Source: Alnus glutinosa
Taxonomy: Eukaryota; Streptophyta; Magnoliopsida; Fagales; Betulaceae
Assembly (NCBI RefSeq): GCF_958979055.1
Contig: NC_084895.1
Span: 20,878,501 to 20,942,500, forward strand
DNA length: 64,000 nucleotides
Direction: 5' to 3'
Made by a program: the position numbers and the translations under genes. Below the pieces are notes generated by a model. It searched no databases, was not told the origin of the DNA, and saw only the letters and a list, made by a program, of their open reading frames with translations. Positions 1 through 11,594 of the stretch are shown here, piece after piece; positions within the stretch are counted from its first letter, which is position 1; each line of letters starts with the position of its first letter.

Positions 1-25
1 TGGCTAAATGCAGGGAGAACACATT

Positions 26-169
26 GGGAGATGATTGGGGTACAACCCCTTTATACAACTTTGGCACAACCCACTCACAATGAGGTGGGGCTCATACACG
101 TGGACCCCACCTCATTGTGAGTTGGGGTTGTGCCAAAGTTGTGATGGAGTTGTATATTTATCATTTCCC
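26..169. mobile_element. 144-bp Mutator-type MITE with perfect 9-bp TSD
   Basis: An almost fully palindromic element whose arms start GGGAGATGAT and GGGAAATGAT (read inward) and include CAACTTTGGCACAACC and its complement. It is flanked by the identical 9-mer GAACACATT at 17-25 and 170-178. A 9-bp duplication is the hallmark of Mutator-like transposition. It lies inside the CACTA-type element. Confidence 0.85.
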
Positions 170-274
170 GAACACATTTAGCCACGTGTATTAATTACAC
201 GTGTCAAAATGGGCACGTGTATTAATTACACGTGGCCAAATGACCACGTAGATTTATACACGTACCCATACAGC

Positions 275-399
275 CAGGGGCGGAGCCACTAAGGGGCTTG
301 GGGGGGCCAAGGTTCTCCCCAAAAAAAAAAAATTAAAATTTTACCCCAAATTTTATTATTTTTTCTAATTTTGGCCCCCCCAAGCTGGCTACGCCCCTG
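275..399. mobile_element. 125-bp hAT-type MITE with perfect 8-bp TSD
   Basis: The ends are CAGGGGCGGAGCCA and TGGCTACGCCCCTG, imperfect inverted repeats extending inward through a run of G (left) and of C (right). The direct repeat CATACAGC flanks it at 267-274 and 400-407, an 8-bp TSD as expected for hAT elements. It is nested in the CACTA-type element. Confidence 0.85.
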
Positions 400-689
400 C
401 ATACAGCCACATGTATAAATCTACGTGGCCATTTAGCAACGGGTATAATTTCCACATCGCCAATTAGCCACGTGTATAGTAATACACGTGGCTAAAATAT
501 TCATATTTTTTAATTTTTTCCAGGAATTAAAATATTTTAAAATTTTAAAATTTCAAATTTTAGCAACATGCTTTATGACCATGTTGCCATTTGCATATTT
601 TGGGGGGAAGGGTCGCGCCTCTGTTTTAAGTTTATCTTCGATTTTAATTTTTTAATTATTTTTTTCGTTTCTTTTTAAAAGCCAAGGCG

Positions 690-727
690 ATTGCCTGGCT
701 TCTCAATTTTTTTTTCTTTTTTTTTAG

Positions 728-810
<83 letters not shown>

Positions 811-1240
811 CTTCTTATTTTTTTCAACTCTCCCGATTTTCCTTCTCTCTCAGCAGACAACGACTCACCCCCACCCAGACGCCAGACTCGATCACCAACA
901 CCCGGAGAAGAAGAAAAGTCGTCGATGATGGAGAAGAGGCCGGTCGCTTATGGGTCCTTTTGATGGTGATTTTTGGTATTTTTGTTACCTTTTTTTTGGG
1001 TCCTTTTTGTTAGTCGCCGGAGTAGTTGGTGTTTTTTGCTCATTCTTGGCGAACTGGGTATTTTTGGAGTGGGTGTTTTTCGTCGATCGGTGGCGTGGGT
1101 TTTCTCGCCGGCCCTCACCGGATACACCGAGCAGATCTCGACGGCATCGTCGCCGTATACGTATATCGTATACAATATTAGGAAGGAAAAAAAAATGAAG
1201 AAATCTGTTCTTTTCTTCTTCTTCTTTTTTAAGCAATAAT
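690..1240 (+). other. Gene-like GC-richer segment inside the CACTA-type element
   Basis: This stretch is different in composition from the AT-rich repeats around it. It holds a (TC)n run at 731-802, a CT-rich leader-like sequence, an ATG-ATG-GAG-AAG start context near 925, and moderately GC-rich sequence to about 1190. No recognisable domain is encoded and the frames are short. It looks like a captured 5' end of a host gene, but this is inference; it may be non-functional. Confidence 0.35.
731..802. repeat. (TC)n microsatellite
   Basis: About 36 uninterrupted TC dinucleotides. The serine-leucine and arginine-glutamate reading frames that cross it are artefacts of the repeat. Confidence 0.95.
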
Positions 1241-2709
1241 ACTGATTATGGCGATGTGTGTTAAGAACACGTAGCAAAAAATATATATAATTTTCCATTT
1301 TTTTTTAAAAAAAATAAAAAATAAAAAGAAAAATACATTTAGCCATGTATATAAAATACACGTGGCTAAATAGCCATGTGTATAGAATACACGTTGCTAA
1401 CCACACATTTAGTGACATTCGGATCAACCACGCGGGACCCACGCGGCCAACTGCACGTGGCCAGCAGTTAGCAACGCGTATGACCCTCATACACGTGGCT
1501 AACTGTATGTGGCTAAATATCAAGTTTTTTGTAGTGTGTGTTTGGATATTTTAGAGTTACCGGCTGCTTTATTGACACCAAAAAGTAATATACTTTTAAA
1601 TATTAAATAGTATATAAATACAACTTATTATTACTAAACACTATGCTACATATGAATCAATATTTATATGTGATATTAAATTTAAGAAAAATTGCTAAAT
1701 TAGTCTATGTGGTTTTACCAGGTAACCAATAAATTATCCTTGTCGTTTCAAAATGAACTTGTTAATCCTTGTGATTTGCCTTTTGTTGCGTAAAAAAGAA
1801 TGCAAACCCAAGTACAAGTTTTCACAAATAATAAATTCTTGACAAGTACGAGGTCGATCCATAAAAATTAGTGGATACTAGGTAAAATTTTTATTAGTGT
1901 GTAGAAAATTAAATTGAATTGTTTTTTTCACTATAAAGTGAAGCAATTGAGAGATGGTAAACTAAAATTAAATTAATTAAACTAAATGAATAAAAATAGA
2001 ATTAGAGAAAATAAATTGGAAACACTAAGGTTTTAGAGATCCACCTAGCATTATATTACGTATTCCTAAAACATAATCTTTAACCCAACTAGGTAGAGAA
2101 TCAACTCTCCTAATTAGGAGATAGAACAATTAAGCATGAATCAAATATAAAATAAATCGAACATGGATTGATTAAGAATTTGATTTAAAAAACATGTTAC
2201 AATAAATTAAGCATTCAATATATTTTTGAATCATAACTAATCAAACTAAGTATTTGATATAAACAAAAATCATAATGAATCAAAATAAATTTGTCTTATT
2301 AAATTACTCTCAAATAAAAATCATCCCAAAAATTTAATCATTAATCTATGAAAAACAAATAAAATAGTCTCAAGAACACGTAATAAAAATACTAGACTTC
2401 ACCCCTAGTCTTAGCTAAAGATTTAGCCACTCATAACTTTAAAAATAAATTTCTTAATCAAAGTGCTAAACATCAAACTTAAACAACTAAAAGAAAATAA
2501 ATTAAAAATAACAAATAATTAGAACCAGTCCAAAATTCTCAGAATTCTGCTAAATAATCCACTATGTCGATCACTGAGTTGAAGAGAAAACTTAAAACTG
2601 CAGAAAAATAATCTCCCTCCCGGTCTTGTGTCGTGCGTCCTTTTATGGAGCGAGAAAAGAAACAAGCTAAGTCATCTTTCATGCATATTTCATATTCCAC
2701 TTCTTGTTG

Positions 2710-2747
<38 letters not shown>

Positions 2748-3074
2748 GTATTTTGAGAATTTTGATAAAATTTAACGAAAAATTATAACAGATGTTTGAA
2801 ATTGAAAAAAATTGAAAGATGAATACCTGAAATTGACACTTTTTAAAATTTGAATACTTAATTGCAAAAGTAAAAAAAGATCAACAGTTATAAGTAAAGT
2901 TTTCTCTCTGATCTTAGAACCAAGCAAATTAAGTTGTTGGTCTAATAAAAAGGAAATTGGGGGAGGAGTTTCAACTTTGAAGAGCTTTTAAGTCTTTCAT
3001 GTATGCAAACAGGCATAAAAATGACACAAACGATGTCAATGAAAAAAGTCAGGCAAGTATTATAATTATTTTTA

Positions 3075-3365
3075 GGGTTAAATATGTTTGATTCTCTTGC
3101 AGTTTAAAGATTTTTATTTTTTGCCCATGTGGTTCATTTCGTATCATAGATGGTATCTCGTTTATGGCTAAAGACGGAAATGATACTTCTGTCTAAAAAT
3201 TAACGGAGGTTCACGTCAACGCCTCTAAGAAGCTGACACGTATCTTATGCCTAATTATCATTTCTGTCTTTAACCATAAACGGTGTATTATTTACAATAC
3301 GAAATGAATCACAATAGGCAAAAAATAAAGTCTTTAAACCTTGAGAAAAAAAACGTATTTAACCC
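3075..3365. mobile_element. Mutator-type MITE, copy 1 (in block A)
   Basis: Starts GGGTTAAATATG and ends CGTATTTAACCC, with long inverted arms (GGTTTAAAGA...; CATTTCGTATC...) of about 110 bp. The same element is at 9295-9596 and a relative is at 46090-46399. The 9-bp TSD is degraded here to an A/T-rich run but is perfect in the other two copies. Confidence 0.75.
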
Positions 3366-3748
3366 TTTTTTTTTTATAACTCCCATTATAGCTATAATTC
3401 TCACTATTATCATTATTTTTTCATATACACATTATTATTATTTTTTTCTCTAATCACATAATGTATTTTTCAACAGTTCTTAAAAGACTTGAACTCTCCT
3501 AAAACTTCGAAGAGTCCTTTTATATTTCATGGATAAAGTAAACTATGCTTCAAACTTGAAAGTGGAAAATGAAAACCACACAAAGAGAGAGGACATTTTT
3601 AAAAAGAGGAAAATCTGTCGTGCATGCAAACGGGCAAAAAAATATATATAATGAACAGTAAAAAAAATCATATAAATATTGTAATAATTTATTTCAAATT
3701 GAGTAAGAGGAAACAGTTTGTTAAAACTTTCAAATCTATCACGTAGTC

Positions 3749-4237
3749 CTTCTTTTTTCTTTTTTCTTTTTTCTTTTTTCTTTTTTCTTTTTTTTTTTTT
3801 TTTAACACAAAAAGATATCACCTTCATTACTATGAAAAAAAGTCTCAGAGGGAGTACAAATGACCAAAGGTCATACATCAGCACAAAAGGCTACATCAAA
3901 GCCCGAAGGCTAAATCACTGCCCATAGGCCGTTTCAGTGACTAGAAATAAAGAATCTCCACCGTACCCACTAGTTAGGAAAACTCCGACTTAAAGCAGTT
4001 ACTAACGGTAGACTGTGACAAAAAACAAGAATATACAAAAAACTACAGCTATCCAAATAATAAACAAACATTACAAGAAATAGACATTAAGCCTCTTTTG
4101 ACAATGAAGCACAATCAAAATAACTAAAGAGAAGCAGATCTAGCATCTAGGCCATCAGACAGATCCCTATATTGTCCAAAAATTACAAAGATAAACTGTA
4201 AACAACACTAGCAGAAAACACAACTTCAGAGCCGGCA

Positions 4238-4242
<5 letters not shown>
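3749..4242 (-). mobile_element. 5'-truncated LINE-like 3' end (block A copy)
   Basis: On the minus strand the sequence ends in an A-rich (AAAAAAG)n tail, seen on + as the T/C run at about 3749-3803. The body matches 9936-10394 and, more distantly, 35807-36110 (shared GCTAGATCTGC). A poly(A)-type tail and 5' truncation fit a non-LTR retrotransposon. No reverse transcriptase reading frame remains. Confidence 0.6.
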
Positions 4243-5391
<1,149 letters not shown>

Positions 5392-5467
5392 TAGAGTATA
5401 TAAGGGCTAAGCCTTAATCATTGTTTTAATTGTATATCAAAATAAAAAGTATCTAAAGTGGAAGAAA
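5392..5467. repeat. 76-bp direct repeat, copy 2
   Basis: Perfect match to 4238-4313, 1154 bp downstream. After it the sequence continues into unique DNA (ATCTATGGC). Confidence 0.9.
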
Positions 5468-6277
5468 ATCTATGGCTTCCAAACGTTTTAAAAATCTTAT
5501 GGTAGTATGATGGAGTTGCTTATCCTCATTTTCCTAAAAGTCTAAGCTAACGACCTTGCTCGTATCCCTTTCCCTCCCTTTTCACCTCCCATTCAGCTTC
5601 ATCGTTTCTCTGAACTTGACAAAGTTCAAATTAATAATCTTGCCCCGACCTCTTTTCGACCCTCTTCAGTACCCATCATGTATCCTCATTCCTTCGAAAT
5701 TGATGAAGTTCAAGGAACTATGCATACTTGTGTTGTATATGTAATTCAATTTTGTGATATAAGTTGGCAACATGCATATATATCACTATGGTTTTTGTCT
5801 TCTTGATGGCTTTCAACAATGCATGCATCAACATGGCACAAGCATGGTTGAGGAATCTTTAAGGTGGTTAGAATATTGCCTAAGACATGCGAGGAGGAAC
5901 CTTAAATCCTGCTACTCATATCGAACTAGAGATTTATCCAAGAAGCACTCATCTATCGTCTATTCCTATATTCCCTAGCGTAAGGTTTGGTAAAGATTTC
6001 TTAACTATTCTCTTCTCTTTCTCCCGCCATTTGTTGCTCATCAAATTAATTGCTTACAACACAAAGATGGAAACCACGTTGCGACTTGTTTCTTATAATG
6101 CTTATCGATCAATCTTCTTTTAATTTGATGTATTTCTAAGACATCAAAAGAATGTTTATTATGGGTTATTTCTTTTTATTCACTACAAAAATTTGATCAT
6201 TTTCTTCTTTATAAATCTTAACGTCTACTAAAAGTTGATATCCGTACATTTTTTTTTAACTTAATTATGGAGCATTT
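5468..6277. other. Intergenic region, no recognisable gene
   Basis: Somewhat less AT-rich than its flanks, with short open frames (about 60-78 codons) in overlapping frames near 5556-6123. None has a recognisable domain or convincing splice structure. It may be unique low-copy intergenic DNA or a decayed gene fragment. Confidence 0.4.
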
Positions 6278-6493
6278 AAGAATTAACTTCAATACACTTT
6301 ATTTATTAAGGTGCGCGCACTTCACACATTTAGTATGCTTTGATTACAGATTGACATGAAGGCTTCTCAGAGAATGTGCGAGAGCAAGAATTAACTTCAA
6401 TACACTTTATTTATTAAGGTGTGCGCACTTCACACATAAAGTATGCTTTGGTTATAGATTGATACGGAGGCTTCTCAGGAAATGTGAGAGAGC
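6278..6493. repeat. Two-copy 108-bp tandem duplication
   Basis: The unit begins AAGAATTAACTTCAATACAC at 6278 and again at 6386. The copies differ by scattered substitutions (for example GTGCGCGC versus GTGTGCGC), so the duplication is not very recent. Confidence 0.85.
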
Positions 6494-7742
6494 AAGACTT
6501 GCTATAGCAATCCTCAATTGATCATCGTTTCAAATAATATTGTTTTGAGTTGTGAAATAATGTGAATTAGGAAAGTTTTCCCACCTGATCTGATATTGTT
6601 GTGTTTTCAAGTTTTTAAGTTAGGCCATTTTGGACCTAAAATTATGTATTGTGGGAGATGGATTTTATTTGGAATTTGTTATCTTGTTTTGTGTTTGGAT
6701 ATTTTAGAGTTACCGGCTGGTTTATTGACACCAAAAAGTAATATACTTTTAAATATTAAATAGTATATAAATACATCTTATTATTACTAAACACTATGCT
6801 ATATATGAATCAATATTTATATGTGATATTATATCTAAGAAAAACTGCTATGGTTTTACCAGGTAACCAATAAATTATCCTTGTCGTTTCAAAATGAACT
6901 TGTCAATCCTTGTGATTTGCCTTTTGTTGCATAAAAAAGAATGTAAACTCAAGTGCAGGCTTTCACAAGTAATAAATTATTGATAAGTACGAGGTCGATC
7001 CACAAGAAATGGTAGCTACTAAGTAAAATTTCTATTAGTGTATAGAAAATTAAATTGAATTGTTTTTCCACTATAAAGTGAAGCTATTGAGAGATGGTAA
7101 ACTAAAATTAAATTAACTAAACTAAATGAATAAAAATAGAATTAGAGAAAATAAATTGAAAACACTAAGGTTTCAGAGATCCACCTAGCATTATATTACG
7201 TATTCCTAAAGCATAATTTTTAACCCAACTAGGTAGAGAATCAACTCTCCTAATTAGGAGATAGAACAATTAAGCATGAATCAAATATAAAATAAATCAA
7301 ACATGAATTGGTTGAGAATTTGATTTAAAAAACATGTTACAATAAATTAAGCAGTTAATATATTTTTGAATCATAACTAATCAAACTAAGTAAGTATTTG
7401 ATATAAACAAAAATCATAATGAATCAAAATAAATTTGTCTTATTAAATTACTCTCAAATAAAAATCATCCCAAAAATTTAATTATTAATCTATGAAAAAC
7501 AAATAAAATAGTCTCAAGAACACGTAATAAAAATACTAGATTTCATCCTTAGTCTTAACTACAAATTTAGCCACTCATAACTCTGAAAATAAATTCCATA
7601 ATCAAAGTGTTAAACATCAAACTTAAACAACTAAAAGAAAATAAATTAAAAATAACAAATAATTAGAACCAGTCAAAAATTCTCAGAATTCTGCTAAATA
7701 ATCCACTATGTCACTGAGTTGAAGAGAAAATTTAAAACTGCA

Positions 7743-8895
7743 CTACCAAAAAAAAAAAAAAAAAGAGCAAATTATGGACGGTTTAAAATTGTCCAAAAAT
7801 GCAAAAAAAAAAAAAAAAAACAGTCTGGAATCGATTCCAGACGGTTTGGGCAAAACCGTCCGGAATTCCAAACGGTTTGGTACCAAACCATCCAGACTTA
7901 ATTTTTTCTTTTCTTTTCTTTCTTTTTTTTTTTTTATATTAATATAATTAATTATATAATGAAAAACTTGGCATCAACAACAGATCAACAGGAGATCTAA
8001 TACGGCGTGTTTTATCTGGCAATTTCACATCGATCGAACAGCCACGGCGGCTCGAATTCGATGCCTCGGGCTTGCACTGCTTGGGTTTGAGCGGGACTGC
8101 TCTGCCTCTGGCGAGATAGGGCTAGGAGGGACCGTCGCCGTCATTGGCGTTGTTGGGGTAAGGCCAGGAGGGACTGTCGCCGTCCATGACGAAGACGCAG
8201 AGGTCGAATGGTCTTGGAGGGGCGTGGGAGTTGGGGAGCGTGGAGATGTGGCGGACGGTCGGGAAGAGTGGGCCAGGGAAGTGCGGCATGGACCCTAGGG
8301 CCGGTGGATCCAGATCGAGGGACAGAGTCGTCACCATCGATCTCTCCCTCAACGCTCAATCAGATCGATCTCTCCCTATGACTCCTTCCCTTTTCTCCCG
8401 ATTCGATGCCGTCACTACTCTCGCCCTGAAATGCGACCACAGATCCGCGATGGCCGGTTGTGATGTTTCAGGCCAGGGTTTTTTCTTTATACAAATGTTT
8501 TTTTGGCTGTAAAAAGAAATGGACGGTTGTGATTTTGGCTGGGAAAAAAAATCGGATGGATGTGGTGAAATTTAGGGCCATCACGTGGATTGATGACATG
8601 GCATGGGAAAAAAATTTCCAGACAGTTTCGAATTGAAATTTTATGGACGGTTTGGTAAAAACTGTCCATAAAATTCTCTAAGAATAACATTTATAGGCGG
8701 TTTTGGATGAAACCGTCTACAAATTTCTAGACGGTTTCATCCAAAATCGTCTGGAATTTTATAGACGGTTTAATAAAACTGTCCATAATAAATTTTTTAC
8801 AAACGGTTTTGGAAAAATCGTCTGCAATTTTTTTTAGACAGTTTTAGAAATTGTCTAGAAAAAAATCGTCCATAGATGCCTTTATTTTTGTAGGG
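7743..8895. mobile_element. 1153-bp non-autonomous TIR transposon (CACTA-like) with empty site in block A
   Basis: Begins CTACCAAAAA and ends TTTTTGTAGGG, imperfect terminal inverted repeats. The flanking GCA at 7740-7742 and 8896-8898 is a 3-bp TSD; block A keeps the uninterrupted site with one GCA at about 2599. Subterminal regions carry many direct and inverted copies of GACGGTTT (for example near 7837, 8645, 8731, 8762 and 8802). Short C/G-rich termini, a 3-bp TSD and dense subterminal repeats resemble the CACTA/En-Spm superfamily, though the outermost CA of the CACTA motif is shared with the TSD. The core (about 8030-8480) is GC-rich. No transposase is seen. Confidence 0.75.
8030..8480. 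other. GC-rich core of the transposon, possible captured gene fragment
   Basis: Composition shifts sharply to GC-rich in the middle of an AT-rich element, with overlapping open frames on both strands (76 codons minus, 108 codons plus). I do not recognise a protein family in any frame. Captured host sequence inside a non-autonomous DNA transposon is a reasonable inference only. Confidence 0.4.
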
Positions 8896-9294
8896 GCAGA
8901 AACATAATCTCCCTCCTGGTCTTGTGTCGTGCGTCCTTTTATGGAGTGAGAAAATAAACAAGTCCTCTTTCATGTATATTTCGTATTCCACTTCTTCTTG
9001 AATTGTAATTCAATGCATATCCGTCATCTTTTTGCAAAAATACCCATGCATAAATCTTTTAGAATTTTTATTTTAAAAAAAAAATATAAGAGTATTTTGA
9101 GAATTTTGACAGGATTTAACGAAAAATTCTAACAAATGGTTAAAATTGAAAAAAATTGGTCTACGAAAAAGGAAATTGGGGGAGGAGTTTCAACTTTGAC
9201 GAGCTTTTTAAGTCTTTCATGTATGCAAACGGGCATAAAAATGACATAAACAATACCGATGAAAAAAGTCAGACAAGTATTATAATTATTTTTA

Positions 9295-9596
9295 GGGTTA
9301 AATACGTTTGATTCTCTTGCGGTTTAAAGATTTTTATTTTTTGCCTACGTGGTTCATTTCGTATCGTAGATGGTACCTCGTTTATGGCTAAAAATGGATA
9401 TGGTACCTCTGTCTAACTTCCGTCTTAAAATTGATGGAAGTTCATATCAATACCTCTAAGAAGCTGACACGTGTCTTATGCCTAATTATTATCTCTGTCT
9501 TTAACCATAAACGGAGTACTATTTACAATACGAAATGAATCACAATGGGCAAAAAATAAAGTCTTTAAACCTCGGGGAAAAAAACGTATTTAACCC
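9295..9596. mobile_element. Mutator-type MITE, copy 2, perfect 9-bp TSD (in block B)
   Basis: Starts GGGTTAAATACG and ends CGTATTTAACCC with long inverted arms. It is flanked by TTATTTTTA at 9286-9294 and 9597-9605, a perfect 9-bp TSD. Confidence 0.85.
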
Positions 9597-9935
9597 TTAT
9601 TTTTACGACTCTCATTATAGTTATAATTCTCACTATTATCATTATTTTTTCATATACACATTATTATTATTATTATTATTCTCTAATCACATAATGTATT
9701 TTTCAACAGTTCTTAAAAAAGACTTTGACTCTCCTAAAACTTCGAAGAGTCCTTTTATATTTCATGGATAAAGTAAAATATGCTTCAAACTTCAAAGTGG
9801 AAAATGAAAACCACAGAGATATATATATATATAATGAACAGTACCAAAAAAATCATATAAATATTGTAATAATTTTTTTTCAAATTGAGTAAGAGGAAAC
9901 AGTTTATTAAAACTTTCAAATCTATCACGTAGTCT

Positions 9936-10997
9936 TTTTCTTTTTCTTTTTCTTTTTTTTAACACAAGAAAATATCACCTTCATTACTATCGAAACAAGT
10001 CCTAGAGAGAGTACAAATGACCAAAGGTCATACATCAGCACCGAAGGCTACATCAAAGCCCGAATGCTAAATCACTGCCCATAGGCCGTTTCAGTGACTA
10101 GAGATGAAGAATCTCCACCCACTAAGTCAGGAAAATCTCAACTTAAAGTAACTACTAACGGTAGACTGTGACCAAAAACAAAAATATACAAAAAACTACA
10201 GCTATCCAAATAATAAACAAACATTACAAGAAGAAAACACTAAGCCTCTCTTGACAATGAAGCACAACCAAAACAACTAAAGAGAAGCAGATCTAGCATC
10301 TAGGCCATCAGATAGATCCCTATAATGTCTGAAAATTACAAAGATAAACTGTAAAAAAACTAGCAGAAAACACAACTTCAGAGCCGGCATAGAGAAGACA
10401 AAACTCTCGATGTCGCCGCGTGATTAACACGCGCTGCCCCCGGGACTCCCCTTTTGCTGTCGAGCACCGGCCATCCCAAAAGCACCAGCAACCAGGCCGG
10501 AAAAAATGAGGCGTGACCCTCACGCAAGCCCCATCCTCGGCACGTGCAAGCCACGCTCCGAGCGTGGAGGTCCAACATGACCAAAAGTTGCAGCGGCGGA
10601 AACGGAAACTAACGGCGCACAACTTTGAAAGGGGCGTGTCGCAAGATTTCTGGCGTATCAACGTAGATCTAGATTGAAAAGTGGCCGGAAAAAACATGAA
10701 CGGTCACTCCCCATGGACGTCTCAAACGAAATGCTTCTGCCAAAAGAAAACCACAAGAAACATAACAAATAAAATAAACTCCAGAGCCCCAACAGCTAGG
10801 AGAACAGCTACCTCCATCGGATTTGGCTGGGAGAAACAAAAGCTCCACAACCCAGAAGTTGGGAGAACAACAGCACCCACCACTGAGAACCAGTGGGGTG
10901 AACAAAAGTCACAGTAGGTCATAAGGACTAGGTGGAAGACCAGCGCCAGGAGGGGAAAAAAAGCCTCCCCTCCGGCGAACACACTTGTTGGAGAGCT

Positions 10998-11000
<3 letters not shown>
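9936..11000 (-). mobile_element. LINE-like retroposon remnant (longer copy)
   Basis: Read on the minus strand it runs from an A/T boundary near 11000 through a GC-rich region (10380-10980) into the same 3' region as block A, ending in an (AAAAAG)n tail around 9936-9960. The GC-rich part contains short minus-strand frames (86 and 125 codons) with no recognisable reverse transcriptase or endonuclease motif. The right boundary is a run of about 30 A on the + strand (11001-11030), whose origin is unclear. Confidence 0.5.
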
Positions 11001-11030
<30 letters not shown>

Positions 11031-11032
<2 letters not shown>

Positions 11033-11590
11033 TTGTAGGGTGGAAAATTTTTGTCCATAATCATTGAAGACCATTTTAATTATATTTATTATTTTACATA
11101 TATTTATCACACTTATTTTACATGTAAATTATTTTAAGTAATTGTTTTTAAAAAAATGATTGACATGTAAAATCACTTAAAATACATTTTATCAGTTGGT
11201 ATAAAATGAATGTAATAAATAAGTGTGAAATGTAACATTACACGTATTTCTTTCGTGTGTGCATGTATTGGTTAAGAGCCATGCATGCTACATGACTAGT
11301 GCACTTTTAAAGTGTATTTTTAAATGTATATTTTTTAACGTAACAATAAAAATTATAATTAAATTTTTAATAAATAAAATTTTTATCGCCATATTAAAAT
11401 TTAATAATAATTTTCACTAACACACGTGAAAGAGCGAGTCTTTATTGGGAGTACACTAGGAAGTGACTAGAATTTCTCATTAGGCAACTGACGAGGGCAC
11501 AGCCGTAAATTCAGTCGAATCAAAAGCTTTACAAATTTCCTTCGCCTACTATTCTTCAAAGCCTCTTTCTGTCTCTCATCGAACACACCT
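11031..11590. other. Intergenic / promoter region of the KH gene
   Basis: AT-rich until about 11400, then less so toward the KH start. It ends in a CT-rich leader just before the ATG (CCTCTTTCTGTCTCTC around 11560-11577). No clear TATA box was identified. Confidence 0.4.
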
Positions 11591-11594
11591 AACA

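Larger units (their letters stand above)
1..1536. mobile_element. Right part of a CACTA-type DNA transposon (left end outside window)
   Basis: The interval ends at 1536 in TTTTTTGTAGTG, the reverse complement of a canonical CACTA terminus (CACTACAAAAAA). It is filled with a degenerate motif pairing CACGTGTAT and ATACACGTG around TAGCCA or TGGCTAA, repeated at about 178-270, 400-495 and 1335-1516; CACTA/En-Spm elements typically carry such subterminal repeats. A second copy of the right flank (6690 onward) starts matching exactly at 1537, which independently fixes the right end. The left end is outside the window, so length and left TSD cannot be read. No transposase reading frame is visible, so it is non-autonomous or internally deleted. 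Two smaller MITEs are nested in it. Confidence 0.65.
6690..10394. repeat. Block B of the large direct duplication (partner 1537-4242)
   Basis: Second copy of block A in the same orientation, enlarged by the transposon at 7743-8895. It keeps the left flank that in block A is interrupted by the CACTA-type element, and it keeps more of the LINE-like sequence on its right. Confidence 0.8.

Noticed and set aside
675..963. Open frames on both strands encoding Ser-Leu and Arg-Glu repeats
   Set aside because: They translate the (TC)n microsatellite and have no other protein-like content.
8122..8512. Overlapping 72-108-codon frames in a GC-rich stretch
   Set aside because: They lie inside a non-autonomous transposon, occur on both strands and match no family I know.
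10320..10982. Minus-strand frames of 125 and 86 codons
   Set aside because: Part of a LINE-like remnant with no reverse transcriptase or endonuclease motif; frames overlap each other.
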